A stretch of 64,000 bases of DNA. Origin: Anoxybacillus tengchongensis. GTDB taxonomy: Bacteria; Bacillota; Bacilli; Bacillales; Anoxybacillaceae. Position numbers and translations under genes: made by a program. The first letter of the stretch is position 1. The number at the start of each line of letters is the position of its first letter. The notes below the pieces were generated by a model, which saw nothing but the letters and a program-made list of their open reading frames with translations, was not told the DNA's origin and did no database searches. Shown here in pieces: positions 42,255 through 50,824 of the stretch. The DNA is taken from positions 8,248-72,247 of the forward strand of contig NZ_JACHES010000005.1 in NCBI RefSeq assembly GCF_014201585.1, read 5' to 3'.

Positions 42255-43367
42255 TTATTTTTCACTATTTGAACGAATGCGCAATTCTGTATTGACATCG
42301 AAGAAATGGGCTTTATTCATATCTAACGCAAGATCGATTGTTTGACCTGCTTTTACGTCTGTGCGGGCGTCAACTCGTGCTACAAACTCTTGGCCGCTAA
42401 TTTGCGAATATACCATAATTTCTGCACCGAGCAATTCTGCGACTTCGACATGAGCACTCACTTTTGTGTTTTGTGACGCTTCAAGAAATACAGGCTCATC
42501 ATGGAAGTCTTCTGGACGAATACCTAAAATGACTTCTTTGCCTACGTAACCTTGGTCGCGCAGCACTTTCATTTTTCCTTCTGGCACGGCAATTTTCACA
42601 TCACCGATAACGAATACGCCGTCTTGTAGGACGCCGCGCAAGAAGTTCATCGCTGGCGAACCGATAAATCCACCGACGAAAATATTTTCCGGTTTTTCAT
42701 ACACTTCTTTTGGTGTACCGACTTGTTGGATCACGCCATCTTTCATAACGACAAGGCGCGTTGCCATCGTCATTGCTTCTGTTTGGTCGTGTGTAACATA
42801 AATGGTTGTTGTGCCTAAACGTTGATGAAGTTTTGCGATTTCAGCGCGCATTTGGACACGCAATTTTGCATCTAAGTTAGAAAGAGGTTCGTCCATTAAA
42901 AACACTTTCGCATCGCGCACAATCGCACGTCCTAATGCAACACGTTGACGTTGACCGCCAGATAATGCTTTCGGTTTGCGATCTAAATATTGCTCAAGCC
43001 CGAGAATACGCGCAGCTTCGCGGACACGACGATCGATTTCATCTTTTGGGAACTTACGTAATTTTAATCCAAACGCCATGTTATCATATACGCTCATATG
43101 TGGATAAAGCGCGTAGTTTTGGAATACCATCGCGATGTCGCGATCTTTTGGCGCAACGTCATTCATTCGTTTCCCGTCAATATAAAAATCGCCTTTTGAA
43201 ATTTCTTCAAGTCCTGCGATCATTCGGAGCGTTGTTGATTTTCCACAACCTGATGGACCGACGAATACGATAAATTCTTTATCTTTAATGTGTAAGTTGA
43301 AGTCTTTTACAGCTGTTACGTTGTTGTCATAAATTTTATACACATGTTCTAAACGAAGCTCAGCCAT
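42255..43367 (-). CDS. msmX: MsmX/UgpC-type multisugar ABC ATPase
   Basis: A 370-aa ABC ATPase that energises several carbohydrate importers. Walker A GPSGCGKSTT, signature LSGGQRQRVALGRAI, Walker B VFLMDEPLSNLDAKL and a C-terminal OB/TOBE regulatory domain (about 240-365) are present. In Bacillus MsmX serves maltodextrin, arabinan and other oligosaccharide systems whose permeases lie elsewhere, which fits its solitary position here. GAGGAGGC precedes the ATG, and a perfect cre site lies 16 bp upstream. Confidence 0.93.
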   Translation of the reverse strand: MAELRLEHVYKIYDNNVTAVKDFNLHIKDKEFIVFVGPSGCGKSTTLRMIAGLEEISKGDFYIDGKRMNDVAPKDRDIAMVFQNYALYPHMSVYDNMAFGLKLRKFPKDEIDRRVREAARILGLEQYLDRKPKALSGGQRQRVALGRAIVRDAKVFLMDEPLSNLDAKLRVQMRAEIAKLHQRLGTTTIYVTHDQTEAMTMATRLVVMKDGVIQQVGTPKEVYEKPENIFVGGFIGSPAMNFLRGVLQDGVFVIGDVKIAVPEGKMKVLRDQGYVGKEVILGIRPEDFHDEPVFLEASQNTKVSAHVEVAELLGAEIMVYSQISGQEFVARVDARTDVKAGQTIDLALDMNKAHFFDVNTELRIRSNSEK

Positions 43368-43382
43368 ATATATGCCTCCTCA

Positions 43383-43396
43383 TGTAATCGATTTCA
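43383..43396 (-). promoter_or_regulatory. Perfect cre (CcpA) site of msmX
   Basis: TGAAATCGATTACA (minus strand) matches TGWAANCGNTNWCA at all 14 positions, 16 bp before the msmX start, implying repression by CcpA. A palindrome GAAAACGTTTTC at 43457-43468 is a weaker second candidate. Confidence 0.85.
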
Positions 43397-43478
43397 TTTG
43401 ATTCAAGCATATATAAAAAAGAACGAAACGTAAATGGACAACGTGCACAAAAAAAGAAAACGTTTTCGGGCAATGTGC

Positions 43479-44360
43479 CTAATGGCGTTCGTAAAGTAAA
43501 ATAGCTAAATAAACAGTCAACGCCCCTTTAAACTGTTTCATATCAATGCCTGTTTTTTCAATAAACTTATCGATGCGATATTGCAAACTGTTGCGGTGCA
43601 TATGAAGCTTTTTTGCGGCAAGAGAAACGTTTAAATTGCATTCAAAAAACGTTTTCATCGTTCTTAACATGTCGTGCTCTTGGTTGAACGCCTGTAAAAA
43701 CATCGTTGCATATGTCATCTCCTCACCGCTAATGAACAAAAGAGGAAAGACGTCTTCAATGCAGTAGACGCGTTGAGCTGGGGTATGTTTCAGCCCGATG
43801 TGAAAATATCGCTTTTCTGCCGCAAATATACGGGCCAGTTCAACGGAGTGTGAACATTTTTGTCCAATATATGCTCGTAACTGAATGTAAAAATCGCTAC
43901 ATAACGTATCAATCCATTCGTGAAGGGTAGAGGCAACGCTCTCTTCTTGTTGTTCAATCACTATCCATTGTTGTTCTGTTTCTGAAATGATCGTCACATC
44001 ATAAGGGAAAAGCGATTGAATGGCTTCCATAAAATCACGCGTGTCGACTGTTCCTTTTTGTATGTAAAAGTAAATAAATCGTGTATATGTCGAAGTAGGT
44101 AATTGGTCAAAAACACGTTCATCACCATGGATTAAAAAACGATACCATGTTTGCTGTTGTTTATTCATCCAAGTAGTAAACGCTTCATGCGGTGTAAATA
44201 ATGTTGCTAATAGCGCATGTTCTTTTGGTGTAAGCACTTCTTTTTTGATACCAAAAAGCTCACCATGTTCTGTAGAAAACCACTCGTACTCATCTCGTTC
44301 GTTCACTTGTTCATATTCAACAAGTGCATTTCGATAATATGTTCGTAATTTTTCTAACAT
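43479..44360 (-). CDS. PucR/CdaR-family transcriptional regulator
   Basis: A 293-aa protein whose C-terminus is the PucR-type helix-turn-helix (HTH_30): FFECNLNVSLAAKKLHMHRNSLQYRIDKFIEKTGID. The N-terminal 220 residues do not match a named sensor domain. Family members activate genes of sugar-diacid, purine or amino-acid use. Start ATG 44360, ten bases after AAAGGA. It is the gene upstream of msmX on the same strand, but a promoter and cre lie between. Target unknown. Confidence 0.85.
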   Translation of the reverse strand: MLEKLRTYYRNALVEYEQVNERDEYEWFSTEHGELFGIKKEVLTPKEHALLATLFTPHEAFTTWMNKQQQTWYRFLIHGDERVFDQLPTSTYTRFIYFYIQKGTVDTRDFMEAIQSLFPYDVTIISETEQQWIVIEQQEESVASTLHEWIDTLCSDFYIQLRAYIGQKCSHSVELARIFAAEKRYFHIGLKHTPAQRVYCIEDVFPLLFISGEEMTYATMFLQAFNQEHDMLRTMKTFFECNLNVSLAAKKLHMHRNSLQYRIDKFIEKTGIDMKQFKGALTVYLAILLYERH

Positions 44361-44407
44361 GCATGCCCATTCCTTTCGTCTCCCACCACATTCATTTTCA
44401 TTATACA

Positions 44408-44436
44408 AAAAGCGACGAGAAAATGCTCGCCGCTTC
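44408..44436 (-). terminator. Terminator after the yheF-like gene
   Basis: AAGCGGCGAG pairs with CTCGTCGCTT (one G-U) on the minus strand, then five T. Confidence 0.85.
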
Positions 44437-44584
44437 ATTTTACTTCATGTGGTGGTTGTTCCGTTTGCAAATCGCGTGCTTCTTCAATATTTATTGTGTG
44501 ATAGCACGAATATACATAACCTCCAGCCATGCCTTCGTTAATCATTCGATCAATATCCCACTCATAATTATCGCGTTCCTTCAT
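44435..44584 (-). CDS. 49-aa protein (YheE/YheF-like position)
   Basis: A short gene preceded by AAGGGGG before ATG 44584. The acidic, Tyr-rich product starts MKERDNYEWDIDRMINEGMA and has no membrane helix; one Cys and one His pair (YSCYH) occur. Position next to yheB corresponds to the small yhe genes of B. subtilis. A terminator overlaps its stop. Function unknown. Confidence 0.7.
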   Translation of the reverse strand: MKERDNYEWDIDRMINEGMAGGYVYSCYHTINIEEARDLQTEQPPHEVK

Positions 44585-44681
44585 TATGCATGCCCCCTTA
44601 TTCGTTATTTTGTATGAACGACAAAAAAGTATACATCATTCACTTCGTATTCACATATATTCATGACGAGGGGTGAGAGTG

Positions 44682-44975
44682 ATGATCGCTTATGTTTTAC
44701 ACACATTAACGAATTACTATTTAGATGAAGAGGAAGAAGCGCTTATTCGTTACTTATACGTATTGCACACAGGAAAGGAATGGGAGGCAACAGAGAAAGA
44801 GCAAAAAGATAGTTGGCGACAACAATTTGAGAAAATGAATATATATAAAGAAGCATGGTTTGCATCTGAACATGCGACGGAGCGAGAAGTGTTTCGGTTA
44901 TTGTTATGCAAATGTTTGAAACAGTTGCATAAACAGTTATCACACATTTGCGCTCACAACGGACAAGCCCTATAA
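44682..44975 (+). CDS. Hypothetical 97-aa protein
   Basis: A 97-aa soluble, helical protein (MIAYVLHTLTNYYLDEEEEA… LLLCKCLKQLHKQLSHICAHN) with three Cys near the C-terminus (CKC and IC). Start ATG 44682 behind GAGGGGTGAG. It is just upstream of yheB and probably cotranscribed. I do not recognise the family. Confidence 0.65.
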   Translation: MIAYVLHTLTNYYLDEEEEALIRYLYVLHTGKEWEATEKEQKDSWRQQFEKMNIYKEAWFASEHATEREVFRLLLCKCLKQLHKQLSHICAHNGQAL

Positions 44976-45015
44976 TGAATGGTTAGAATAGCTTATTGGC
45001 AGAAGGGAGATCGTT

Positions 45016-46125
45016 ATGGGGCTTTTTCTTTATTTATTATTTATGATCGTGGTCGGAGCATTTATTGGAGGGATGACCAATTCTCTTGCGATCAAAATGC
45101 TTTTTCGACCGTATCGTCCAATTTATATCGCAGGAAAAAGGCTACCGTTTACACCTGGGCTTATTCCAAAGCGACGAGAGGAACTAGCGGAGCAACTTGG
45201 GCGCATGGTTGTGGAACATTTATTAACAGCCGACGGATTGCGTCGAAAAATAAACGATCAATCGTTCGTTCAAGATATGACGAACTATGTACAAGAAGAA
45301 GTAGAAAAATGGCTACAATCAGATCGGACTGTTAAACAATGGCTTGAGCAGTTTGGCGTATGCCATCCTGAACAAATTGCGGAAACATGGATAGAAGCAA
45401 AATATAAAACGTTGATGTCGCAATATGAGCGACGTTCGCTTGATGAAATCATTCCAAGTGAGCTATTGCAAAAAGTAGATCGTGCTATTCCTTCTATCGT
45501 CGATCGTTTATTGCTCCGTTTGCGCACGTATGTAGAGAGCGAGCAAGGAGAGCGTCAAATTGAACATATGATCAATGAATTTTTACAAAGTCGCGGCATG
45601 CTTGGTAATATGCTTCAAATGTTTCTTGGTAACGTTAGTTTGGTGGAAAAAATTCGCCCAGAAATTATGAAATTTTTACAAAGCGATGGGGCGAAACAAC
45701 TGCTTGTACAGCTATTTAACAACGAATGGGAAAAAGTGAAGGGGATGCGCATACATGAAGTGGAGCAAATCATCGATCAAGAAAAAGTTGTTGCATGGGT
45801 AAAACGGATCACAGCATCAATTGTACAAGAGCCACTTCAAAAACCGCTTGGTGCACTTGTTGCCCCTTATGTACGTGATTCATTGCCGACGTTCGTTCGT
45901 TTTCTTTTGCAATTTGCTTCCGAACGCATCGAGCAATGGATGAAGCGCCTTCATTTGCAAGATATCGTTCGTGAAGAAGTCGCATCGTTTTCAGTTGAAC
46001 GGCTAGAAGAAATGATTTTAACCATTTCGCGTCGTGAATTTAAAATGATTACGTATTTGGGTGCTTTGTTAGGTGGGATCATCGGGCTCGTTCAAGGTTG
46101 TATCACGTTTTTCATTCAACTGTAG
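45016..46125 (+). CDS. yheB: YheB (DUF445) membrane protein
   Basis: A 369-aa DUF445 protein with an N-terminal helix (2-24) and a C-terminal helix (about 348-367), both in the membrane, and a long helical middle. The family block [20 protein letters not shown] and [14 protein letters not shown] is clear. It is found at the spore or cell envelope in Bacillus, role unknown. AGAAGGGAG precedes the ATG. Confidence 0.93.
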   Translation: MGLFLYLLFMIVVGAFIGGMTNSLAIKMLFRPYRPIYIAGKRLPFTPGLIPKRREELAEQLGRMVVEHLLTADGLRRKINDQSFVQDMTNYVQEEVEKWLQSDRTVKQWLEQFGVCHPEQIAETWIEAKYKTLMSQYERRSLDEIIPSELLQKVDRAIPSIVDRLLLRLRTYVESEQGERQIEHMINEFLQSRGMLGNMLQMFLGNVSLVEKIRPEIMKFLQSDGAKQLLVQLFNNEWEKVKGMRIHEVEQIIDQEKVVAWVKRITASIVQEPLQKPLGALVAPYVRDSLPTFVRFLLQFASERIEQWMKRLHLQDIVREEVASFSVERLEEMILTISRREFKMITYLGALLGGIIGLVQGCITFFIQL

Positions 46126-46187
46126 ACATATAGTGGCCGCTTCGCTCATAGTGTAAAAAGAAAGGGAAAATGAGAGGAGCGTGTCGC

Positions 46188-46532
46188 ATGGACGTCCTTC
46201 AAGCCATTCACAAGCTTTCGGAAGCGATTCGTACAAGTGAACCATTTGCAGAGCTTCGTCGCGCGTATGAACAAGTGCAGCGCGACCCGACTGCGCACCA
46301 ATTATTTGCTAGATTTCGCACGTTGCAAAAACAACTGCAACAAAAGCAAATGAACGGATTGCCAGTAAGCGATGCAGATATGGAGTTGCTTCAACAACAT
46401 TTGCACGTCATTGAGATGAATGAAAACATAGCGCGACTCATTCATGCCGAAGAACGTTTAAATGAGTTGCTTGCTCAAGCGATGACTGCGATGATTCAGC
46501 CAATTGAACAGCTATATGACGGACACTCATAA
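46188..46532 (+). CDS. yheA: YheA (YlbF/YmcA family)
   Basis: A 114-aa all-helical protein of the YlbF/YmcA superfamily, members of which take part in competence, biofilm and RNase Y control; YheA itself is uncharacterised. Start ATG 46188, nine bases after GAGAGG. It follows yheB as in B. subtilis. Confidence 0.9.
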   Translation: MDVLQAIHKLSEAIRTSEPFAELRRAYEQVQRDPTAHQLFARFRTLQKQLQQKQMNGLPVSDADMELLQQHLHVIEMNENIARLIHAEERLNELLAQAMTAMIQPIEQLYDGHS

Positions 46533-46552
46533 AAATGGGTGTTCTTTTTTTT
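46521..46552 (+). terminator. Terminator after yheA
   Basis: GGACACTCAT pairs with ATGGGTGTTC (two G-U) around AAAA, then eight T; the stop codon is inside the hairpin. Confidence 0.88.
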
Positions 46553-46603
46553 ATACCCTTGTCATACGTATGAATGAAGCCACGACATCGAGGGGGGACG
46601 TTC

Positions 46604-47464
46604 ATGTATAAATTACTTGCACTAAATATTGATGGGACATTATTAAAACCAAATGGGAAATTAGAGAAAAAAACGAAAGAAGCAATCGACTTTGTGAAGA
46701 AAAAGGATGTATATATTACGTTGCTCACGTCAAGAAATTTTTTATCAGCGAAAAAAGTAGCGAAAGCGCTGAAGTTAGATTCATATTTAGTGACGTTTCA
46801 AGGGGCGCTCGTTGCAAAATCATTAGAAGAAAAGTTACAGGAGTCTGTCATTCCAGCACAAAAAACGTTCGATATTGTACACGTGCTTGAGCATTTCAAT
46901 TGTAACGTTCGTTTGCTTCACGAACGGTATTCGATCGGAAATCGTAAAAAAATAAAAAACAACATGATTGCGAAAACGATTTTAGGCGATCCGTTTTTTT
47001 ATCCAGCACAATTTGTTGACTCGTTAAGTGATGTGTTGCGCGATGATCCAATTGATGTCATGAAAATCGATGTGTTTTACTCAAATGAAGACGAATGTGA
47101 TGAAATTGTTGAAACGATCGAGCGTGCGTTTCCGGACGTTTCCCTCACCGTTAGTGATGGAAAAATCGAATTACTACCAAAAAACGTTTCAAAACTAAAC
47201 GGATTAATTCGTCTCGGAAACGAACTTGGCATTTCATTAAAAGAAATGGTCGTTATCGGAGATCATTTGGATGATATGCCAGCTATTGAAGCAGCGGGGC
47301 TTGGTGTTGCGATGGGCAATGCTCCAAAAGAAGTCAAAGCTGTTGCTGATTGGGTGACGCGTTCAAACGAACAACTGGGTGTTGCATATATGATTAAAGA
47401 ACATTTCCGCAAACAACATCGTCCCCAGTTTTTACGGCAAATTCGCACAATAGAGAAAAAATAA
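46604..47464 (+). CDS. yhaX: Cof-type HAD-family protein YhaX
   Basis: A 286-aa HAD protein of the Cof/YhaX group. The expected motif I DxDGT reads NIDGT (Asn8 instead of the nucleophilic Asp), while motif II LTS, motif III Lys and motif IV GDHLDDMPA are kept. Without the Asp the enzyme should not form the phospho-intermediate. Start ATG 46604 after GGGGGG. yhaX is a sigma-E gene in B. subtilis. Confidence 0.88.
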   Translation: MYKLLALNIDGTLLKPNGKLEKKTKEAIDFVKKKDVYITLLTSRNFLSAKKVAKALKLDSYLVTFQGALVAKSLEEKLQESVIPAQKTFDIVHVLEHFNCNVRLLHERYSIGNRKKIKNNMIAKTILGDPFFYPAQFVDSLSDVLRDDPIDVMKIDVFYSNEDECDEIVETIERAFPDVSLTVSDGKIELLPKNVSKLNGLIRLGNELGISLKEMVVIGDHLDDMPAIEAAGLGVAMGNAPKEVKAVADWVTRSNEQLGVAYMIKEHFRKQHRPQFLRQIRTIEKK

Positions 47465-47474
47465 TTTCCGTTTC

Positions 47475-47504
47475 TTGACGAGCTTTTCGCTTCTTCTGTA
47501 CACT
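47475..47504 (+). promoter_or_regulatory. hemZ promoter
   Basis: TTGACG, 18 bp, TACACT, located 39 bp before the hemZ start. Confidence 0.5.
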
Positions 47505-47542
47505 TAAGTGAGTTTAATATTTTGAGGCGAAAGGTGATTTCA

Positions 47543-49033
47543 TTGCGTATTGACATTTGCGGACTTGATCGAGTTGAACGTTTTCAACGCTCACTTGAAG
47601 TCATTACCGGTTTATTTTTTGAAGAGCAAACGCTCTCTTTCGTACCGACAGAAGAAGCAAACGTGCGTGTGACGATTGCTGTGCATGAGAACAAGCAGCT
47701 CGTCGTTGTTGGTACGTTGCAAGATGAACACGGTGGCACGTATGAAGCTCGTTACGAACGATTGTGGAAAACAGAAGAAAAACAAGGGCGCATGAAGCAA
47801 GTGAAACATGCGGTTTCATATATATATTTATCACTTATGCAGCAATATACAAATTCCATTCAAAAATGGGGTATTTTGACAGGTGTTCGTCCGGTGAAGT
47901 TACTTCATCAAAAACTGCGTTCCGGCTTAACGAGAGAAGAAGCACATCGCCAGTTGCGTGAAGATTATTTAGTGACGGATGAAAAAATTCAGCTCATGCA
48001 ACAAATTGTTGATCGTCAGTTGGCGGTCGTACCAGATCTTTACGATTTATCGAACGAAGTAAGCATTTATATCGGCATTCCGTTTTGTCCGACGAAATGC
48101 GCATATTGCACATTCCCAGCCTATGCGATTCAAGGAAAACAAGGATCCGTTGATGCATTTTTATTTGGATTACATTATGAAATGGAGCAAATTGGCCGAT
48201 TTTTGAAAGAGCGCAACATTTCGATTACGACAATTTATTACGGTGGCGGCACACCAACAAGCATTACGTCGGAAGAAATGGATGCATTATATGCGCACAT
48301 GTATCGCGTGTTCCCGAACGTTGAGCATGTACGTGAAATTACAGTTGAAGCAGGAAGACCAGATACAATTACACGAGAGAAGCTTGCGGTGTTGAAAAAA
48401 TGGAAAATTGACCGTATTAGCATTAACCCACAGTCATATATTCAAGAAACGTTGCGAGCGATTGGTCGCCATCATACGGTTGAAGAGACGATTGAAAAAT
48501 TTCATCTCGCTCGCGAGGCTGGGATGAACAATATTAATATGGACTTAATTATCGGCTTGCCAGGAGAAGGCATCGAGCAGTTTGATTATACGCTCGCACA
48601 AACAGAAAAGCTGATGCCGGAGTCGTTAACGGTGCATACGTTGTCGTTTAAGCGTGCGTCTGAGATGACGAAAAATAAAGAAAAGTATAAAGTGGCGGAT
48701 CATGATGAAATTAATGAAATGATGAAGCGGGCGGAACGATGGACGAGAGAAAAAGGTTATGTGCCGTATTATTTATATCGCCAAAAAAATATTCTCGGCA
48801 ATTTAGAAAACGTCGGTTATGCTTTGCCGGGGCAAGAAAGCATTTATAACATTATGATTATGGAGGAGCAACAGTCAATTATCGGGTTAGGATGTGGTGC
48901 CTCAAGCAAATTCGTGCATCCAGAAACAAAAGCCATTACCCATTTTGCCAACCCGAAAGAACCGAAAGCGTATAATGAAAATTACGAACATTACACAAAC
49001 GAAAAATTAAAAATGATGGAACAATTATTTTAG
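47543..49033 (+). CDS. hemZ: Coproporphyrinogen dehydrogenase HemZ
   Basis: A 496-aa radical SAM enzyme related to HemN. The cluster motif CPTKCAYC has Cys182, 186 and 189; YYGGGTPTS binds SAM. An extra N-terminal domain of about 170 residues is typical for HemZ. It oxidises coproporphyrinogen III without oxygen. Start TTG 47543, six bases after AAGGTG. It is apart from the hemEHY cluster at 59-62 kb. Confidence 0.92.
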   Translation: MRIDICGLDRVERFQRSLEVITGLFFEEQTLSFVPTEEANVRVTIAVHENKQLVVVGTLQDEHGGTYEARYERLWKTEEKQGRMKQVKHAVSYIYLSLMQQYTNSIQKWGILTGVRPVKLLHQKLRSGLTREEAHRQLREDYLVTDEKIQLMQQIVDRQLAVVPDLYDLSNEVSIYIGIPFCPTKCAYCTFPAYAIQGKQGSVDAFLFGLHYEMEQIGRFLKERNISITTIYYGGGTPTSITSEEMDALYAHMYRVFPNVEHVREITVEAGRPDTITREKLAVLKKWKIDRISINPQSYIQETLRAIGRHHTVEETIEKFHLAREAGMNNINMDLIIGLPGEGIEQFDYTLAQTEKLMPESLTVHTLSFKRASEMTKNKEKYKVADHDEINEMMKRAERWTREKGYVPYYLYRQKNILGNLENVGYALPGQESIYNIMIMEEQQSIIGLGCGASSKFVHPETKAITHFANPKEPKAYNENYEHYTNEKLKMMEQLF

Positions 49034-49058
49034 CCCCGAGATGATCGGGGCTTTATCG
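49032..49058. terminator. Bidirectional terminator, hemZ / yhzD
   Basis: AGCCCCGA pairs with TCGGGGCT around a 5-nt loop; TTTAT follows. Confidence 0.85.
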
Positions 49059-49238
49059 ATGGAATAAAATGAGTTTGCCGCTCGATGTTGTACAGCGATG
49101 CGTTTTATGTTCAAACTGTTTTTCTTTTAACTTTTGTTCGCCGATTCGTTTTGCTTCTTCATCGCTTGCGGCAGTAAATGTTTCATCGAGCAGTTTTTCA
49201 CCCGTCTTTTCAAAAACAGTAAGCGTATATGTTTTCAT
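49053..49238 (-). CDS. yhzD: YhzD-like protein
   Basis: A 61-aa protein with a YTLTVFEKTGEKLLDETF strand region and a conserved THRCTTSSGKLILFHR end, the YhzD family pattern. Start ATG 49238 after AGGGGTTGGG; the frame upstream lacks a good site. Function unknown. Confidence 0.8.
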   Translation of the reverse strand: MKTYTLTVFEKTGEKLLDETFTAASDEEAKRIGEQKLKEKQFEHKTHRCTTSSGKLILFHR

Positions 49239-49359
49239 CTTCCCAACCCCTTTCTTTCGCATATATTCGCTCCTTCATAAGCATTTCCTTCTTTTATACG
49301 TCTATTTTTTCGCTTGTCTGCATATGTGTAAAGTAAGACAAGCTTAAAGGAGGATGCAC

Positions 49360-49527
49360 ATGCTTATCACATTGCTTCTTGCAGGTATTATGATTAGCGG
49401 ATATATGGCCATTCGCACAGCAAGAGAAGAAAAGAAAATAGATGAAAAGTTGTTAGAAAAAGAAGGGGAAGTGTATATGGAACGTATTCGGCAAGCGCGT
49501 GAGCAACGACAAAAGGCCTTGGAATAA
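49360..49527 (+). CDS. yhaL: YhaL-like sporulation membrane protein
   Basis: A 55-aa protein with one N-terminal helix (about 2-18, MLITLLLAGIMISGYMAI) and a charged helical tail (EEKKIDEKLLEKEGEVYMER). This matches the small YhaL family of sporulation proteins in place and in pattern. Start ATG 49360 after AAAGGAGG. An 8-bp inverted repeat lies just upstream. The terminator overlaps its end. Confidence 0.75.
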   Translation: MLITLLLAGIMISGYMAIRTAREEKKIDEKLLEKEGEVYMERIRQAREQRQKALE

Positions 49528-49546
49528 ACAAGGTCTTTTCTTTTTT
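49511..49546 (+). terminator. Terminator overlapping yhaL end
   Basis: AAAAGGCCTT (in the last codons) pairs with AAGGTCTTTT (one G-U), then six T. Confidence 0.8.
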
Positions 49547-49630
49547 TAAAAATTCACAAAAAATTTTCTTCATTTTTTTGTGTTTCATGTTAGGATATAT
49601 ATTATTACATGACATGAGGGGGAAAAAAGT

Positions 49631-50707
49631 GTGAAACGAGCCTACAATTTTAATGCAGGACCTTCTGCTTTGCCGCTTGCTGTGTTAGAGCGGGCACAAA
49701 AACAATTGCTCAACTTTCAACAAACAGGTATGTCTGTCATGGAGTTAAGCCATCGAAGCAAAGAATATGATGCGGTGCATGAGCGTGCCGAGATGTTGTT
49801 GCGCAAGCTCATGAATATTCCAGACACGCATGATGTGCTCTTTTTACAAGGGGGAGCGAGTTTGCAGTTTTCGATGGTGCCGATGAACTTGTTGAAGGAA
49901 GGAGAAGTCGGCAATTACGTGTTAACAGACTCATGGTCGGATAAAGCGATGAAAGAGGCGAAAAAAGTAGGGGCAACGCACGTCGCAGCTTCGTCGAAAG
50001 AAGAAAAGTATACATACATTCCGACGAATATCGAATTGTCCGAACGTCCTGCGTATTTGCATATTACATCAAACAACACAATTGCCGGAACACAATGGCG
50101 TGAATTTCCAAACGTGTCTGTCGACTTAATTGCGGATATGTCGAGTGATATTTTAAGTCGCCACATTGATGTGAGTCGTTTTGCGCTGATTTATGCGGGG
50201 GCGCAGAAAAATTTAGGTCCTTCAGGCGTGACGGTTGTTATCATTCGTAAAGATTTGCTAGCGAAAGGGGACGATCGTTTGCCGACGATGTTAAACTATC
50301 GCACATATAGCGAAAGCCGTTCGTTATACAACACCCCGCCAACATTTGCGATTTATATGTTATCGCTCGTGCTCGAATGGGTAGAAGAACAAGGCGGCGT
50401 TCAAATGATTGAAAAGAAAAATGCGGAAAAAGCTGCGCTATTGTACCGTTGTATTGATGAAAGTGAAGGTTTTTACAAAGGGCATGCAAAAAAAGAAAGC
50501 CGTTCGCATATGAATGTCACATTTACGTTGCCGAACGAAGAGCTCACCAAGAAGTTTTTAGCAGAAGCAAAAGAAAAGGGATTGATCGGGCTAGCTGGTC
50601 ATCGTTCTGTCGGTGGTTGTCGGGCATCCATTTACAATGCAGTTGATATGGAAGCATGTGAAGCGCTTGTACAGTTTATGGAAACGTTCCGAAAAAATAT
50701 TTTTTGA
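49631..50707 (+). CDS. serC: Phosphoserine aminotransferase SerC
   Basis: A 358-aa PLP enzyme making 3-phosphoserine from 3-phosphohydroxypyruvate and glutamate. NFNAGPSALP at the N-terminus, the PLP-Lys in YAGAQKNLGPSGVTVV and GHRSVGGCRASIYNAV near the end mark the family. Start GTG 49631, nine bases after GAGGGGG. Confidence 0.96.
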   Translation: MKRAYNFNAGPSALPLAVLERAQKQLLNFQQTGMSVMELSHRSKEYDAVHERAEMLLRKLMNIPDTHDVLFLQGGASLQFSMVPMNLLKEGEVGNYVLTDSWSDKAMKEAKKVGATHVAASSKEEKYTYIPTNIELSERPAYLHITSNNTIAGTQWREFPNVSVDLIADMSSDILSRHIDVSRFALIYAGAQKNLGPSGVTVVIIRKDLLAKGDDRLPTMLNYRTYSESRSLYNTPPTFAIYMLSLVLEWVEEQGGVQMIEKKNAEKAALLYRCIDESEGFYKGHAKKESRSHMNVTFTLPNEELTKKFLAEAKEKGLIGLAGHRSVGGCRASIYNAVDMEACEALVQFMETFRKNIF

Positions 50708-50717
50708 AAATTTTTAT

Positions 50718-50746
50718 TTTACCTCGGCACTTTAAAGTGCTATAAT
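50718..50746 (+). promoter_or_regulatory. trpP promoter
   Basis: TTTACC, 17 bp, TATAAT. The spacer holds a GCACTTTAAAGTGC palindrome. Confidence 0.6.
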
Positions 50747-50769
50747 ATTGTTAAACTTGTTTACAAGCT

Positions 50770-50824
50770 GAGAAGAGAAAAGAATGAGATGAGGAGAGAT
50801 GAGAAATGAATACGAGAACGTTAG
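50770..50824 (+). promoter_or_regulatory. TRAP binding site over the trpP ribosome binding site
   Basis: GAG triplets occur at 50770, 50775, 50786, 50791, 50796, 50801 and 50814, and TAG at 50822, mostly with 2-nt spacers; AAG at 50780 fills the one gap. The GAGGAG Shine-Dalgarno (50791-50796) is part of the array. Tryptophan-activated TRAP would cover it and block translation, as shown for trpP of B. subtilis. Confidence 0.9.

Noticed and set aside
43457-43468. GAAAACGTTTTC as a terminator of the PucR-type gene
   Set aside because: The palindrome is AT-rich with no room for a loop, so a stable hairpin is unlikely although a T run follows on the minus strand. It is kept only as a weak cre-like site.
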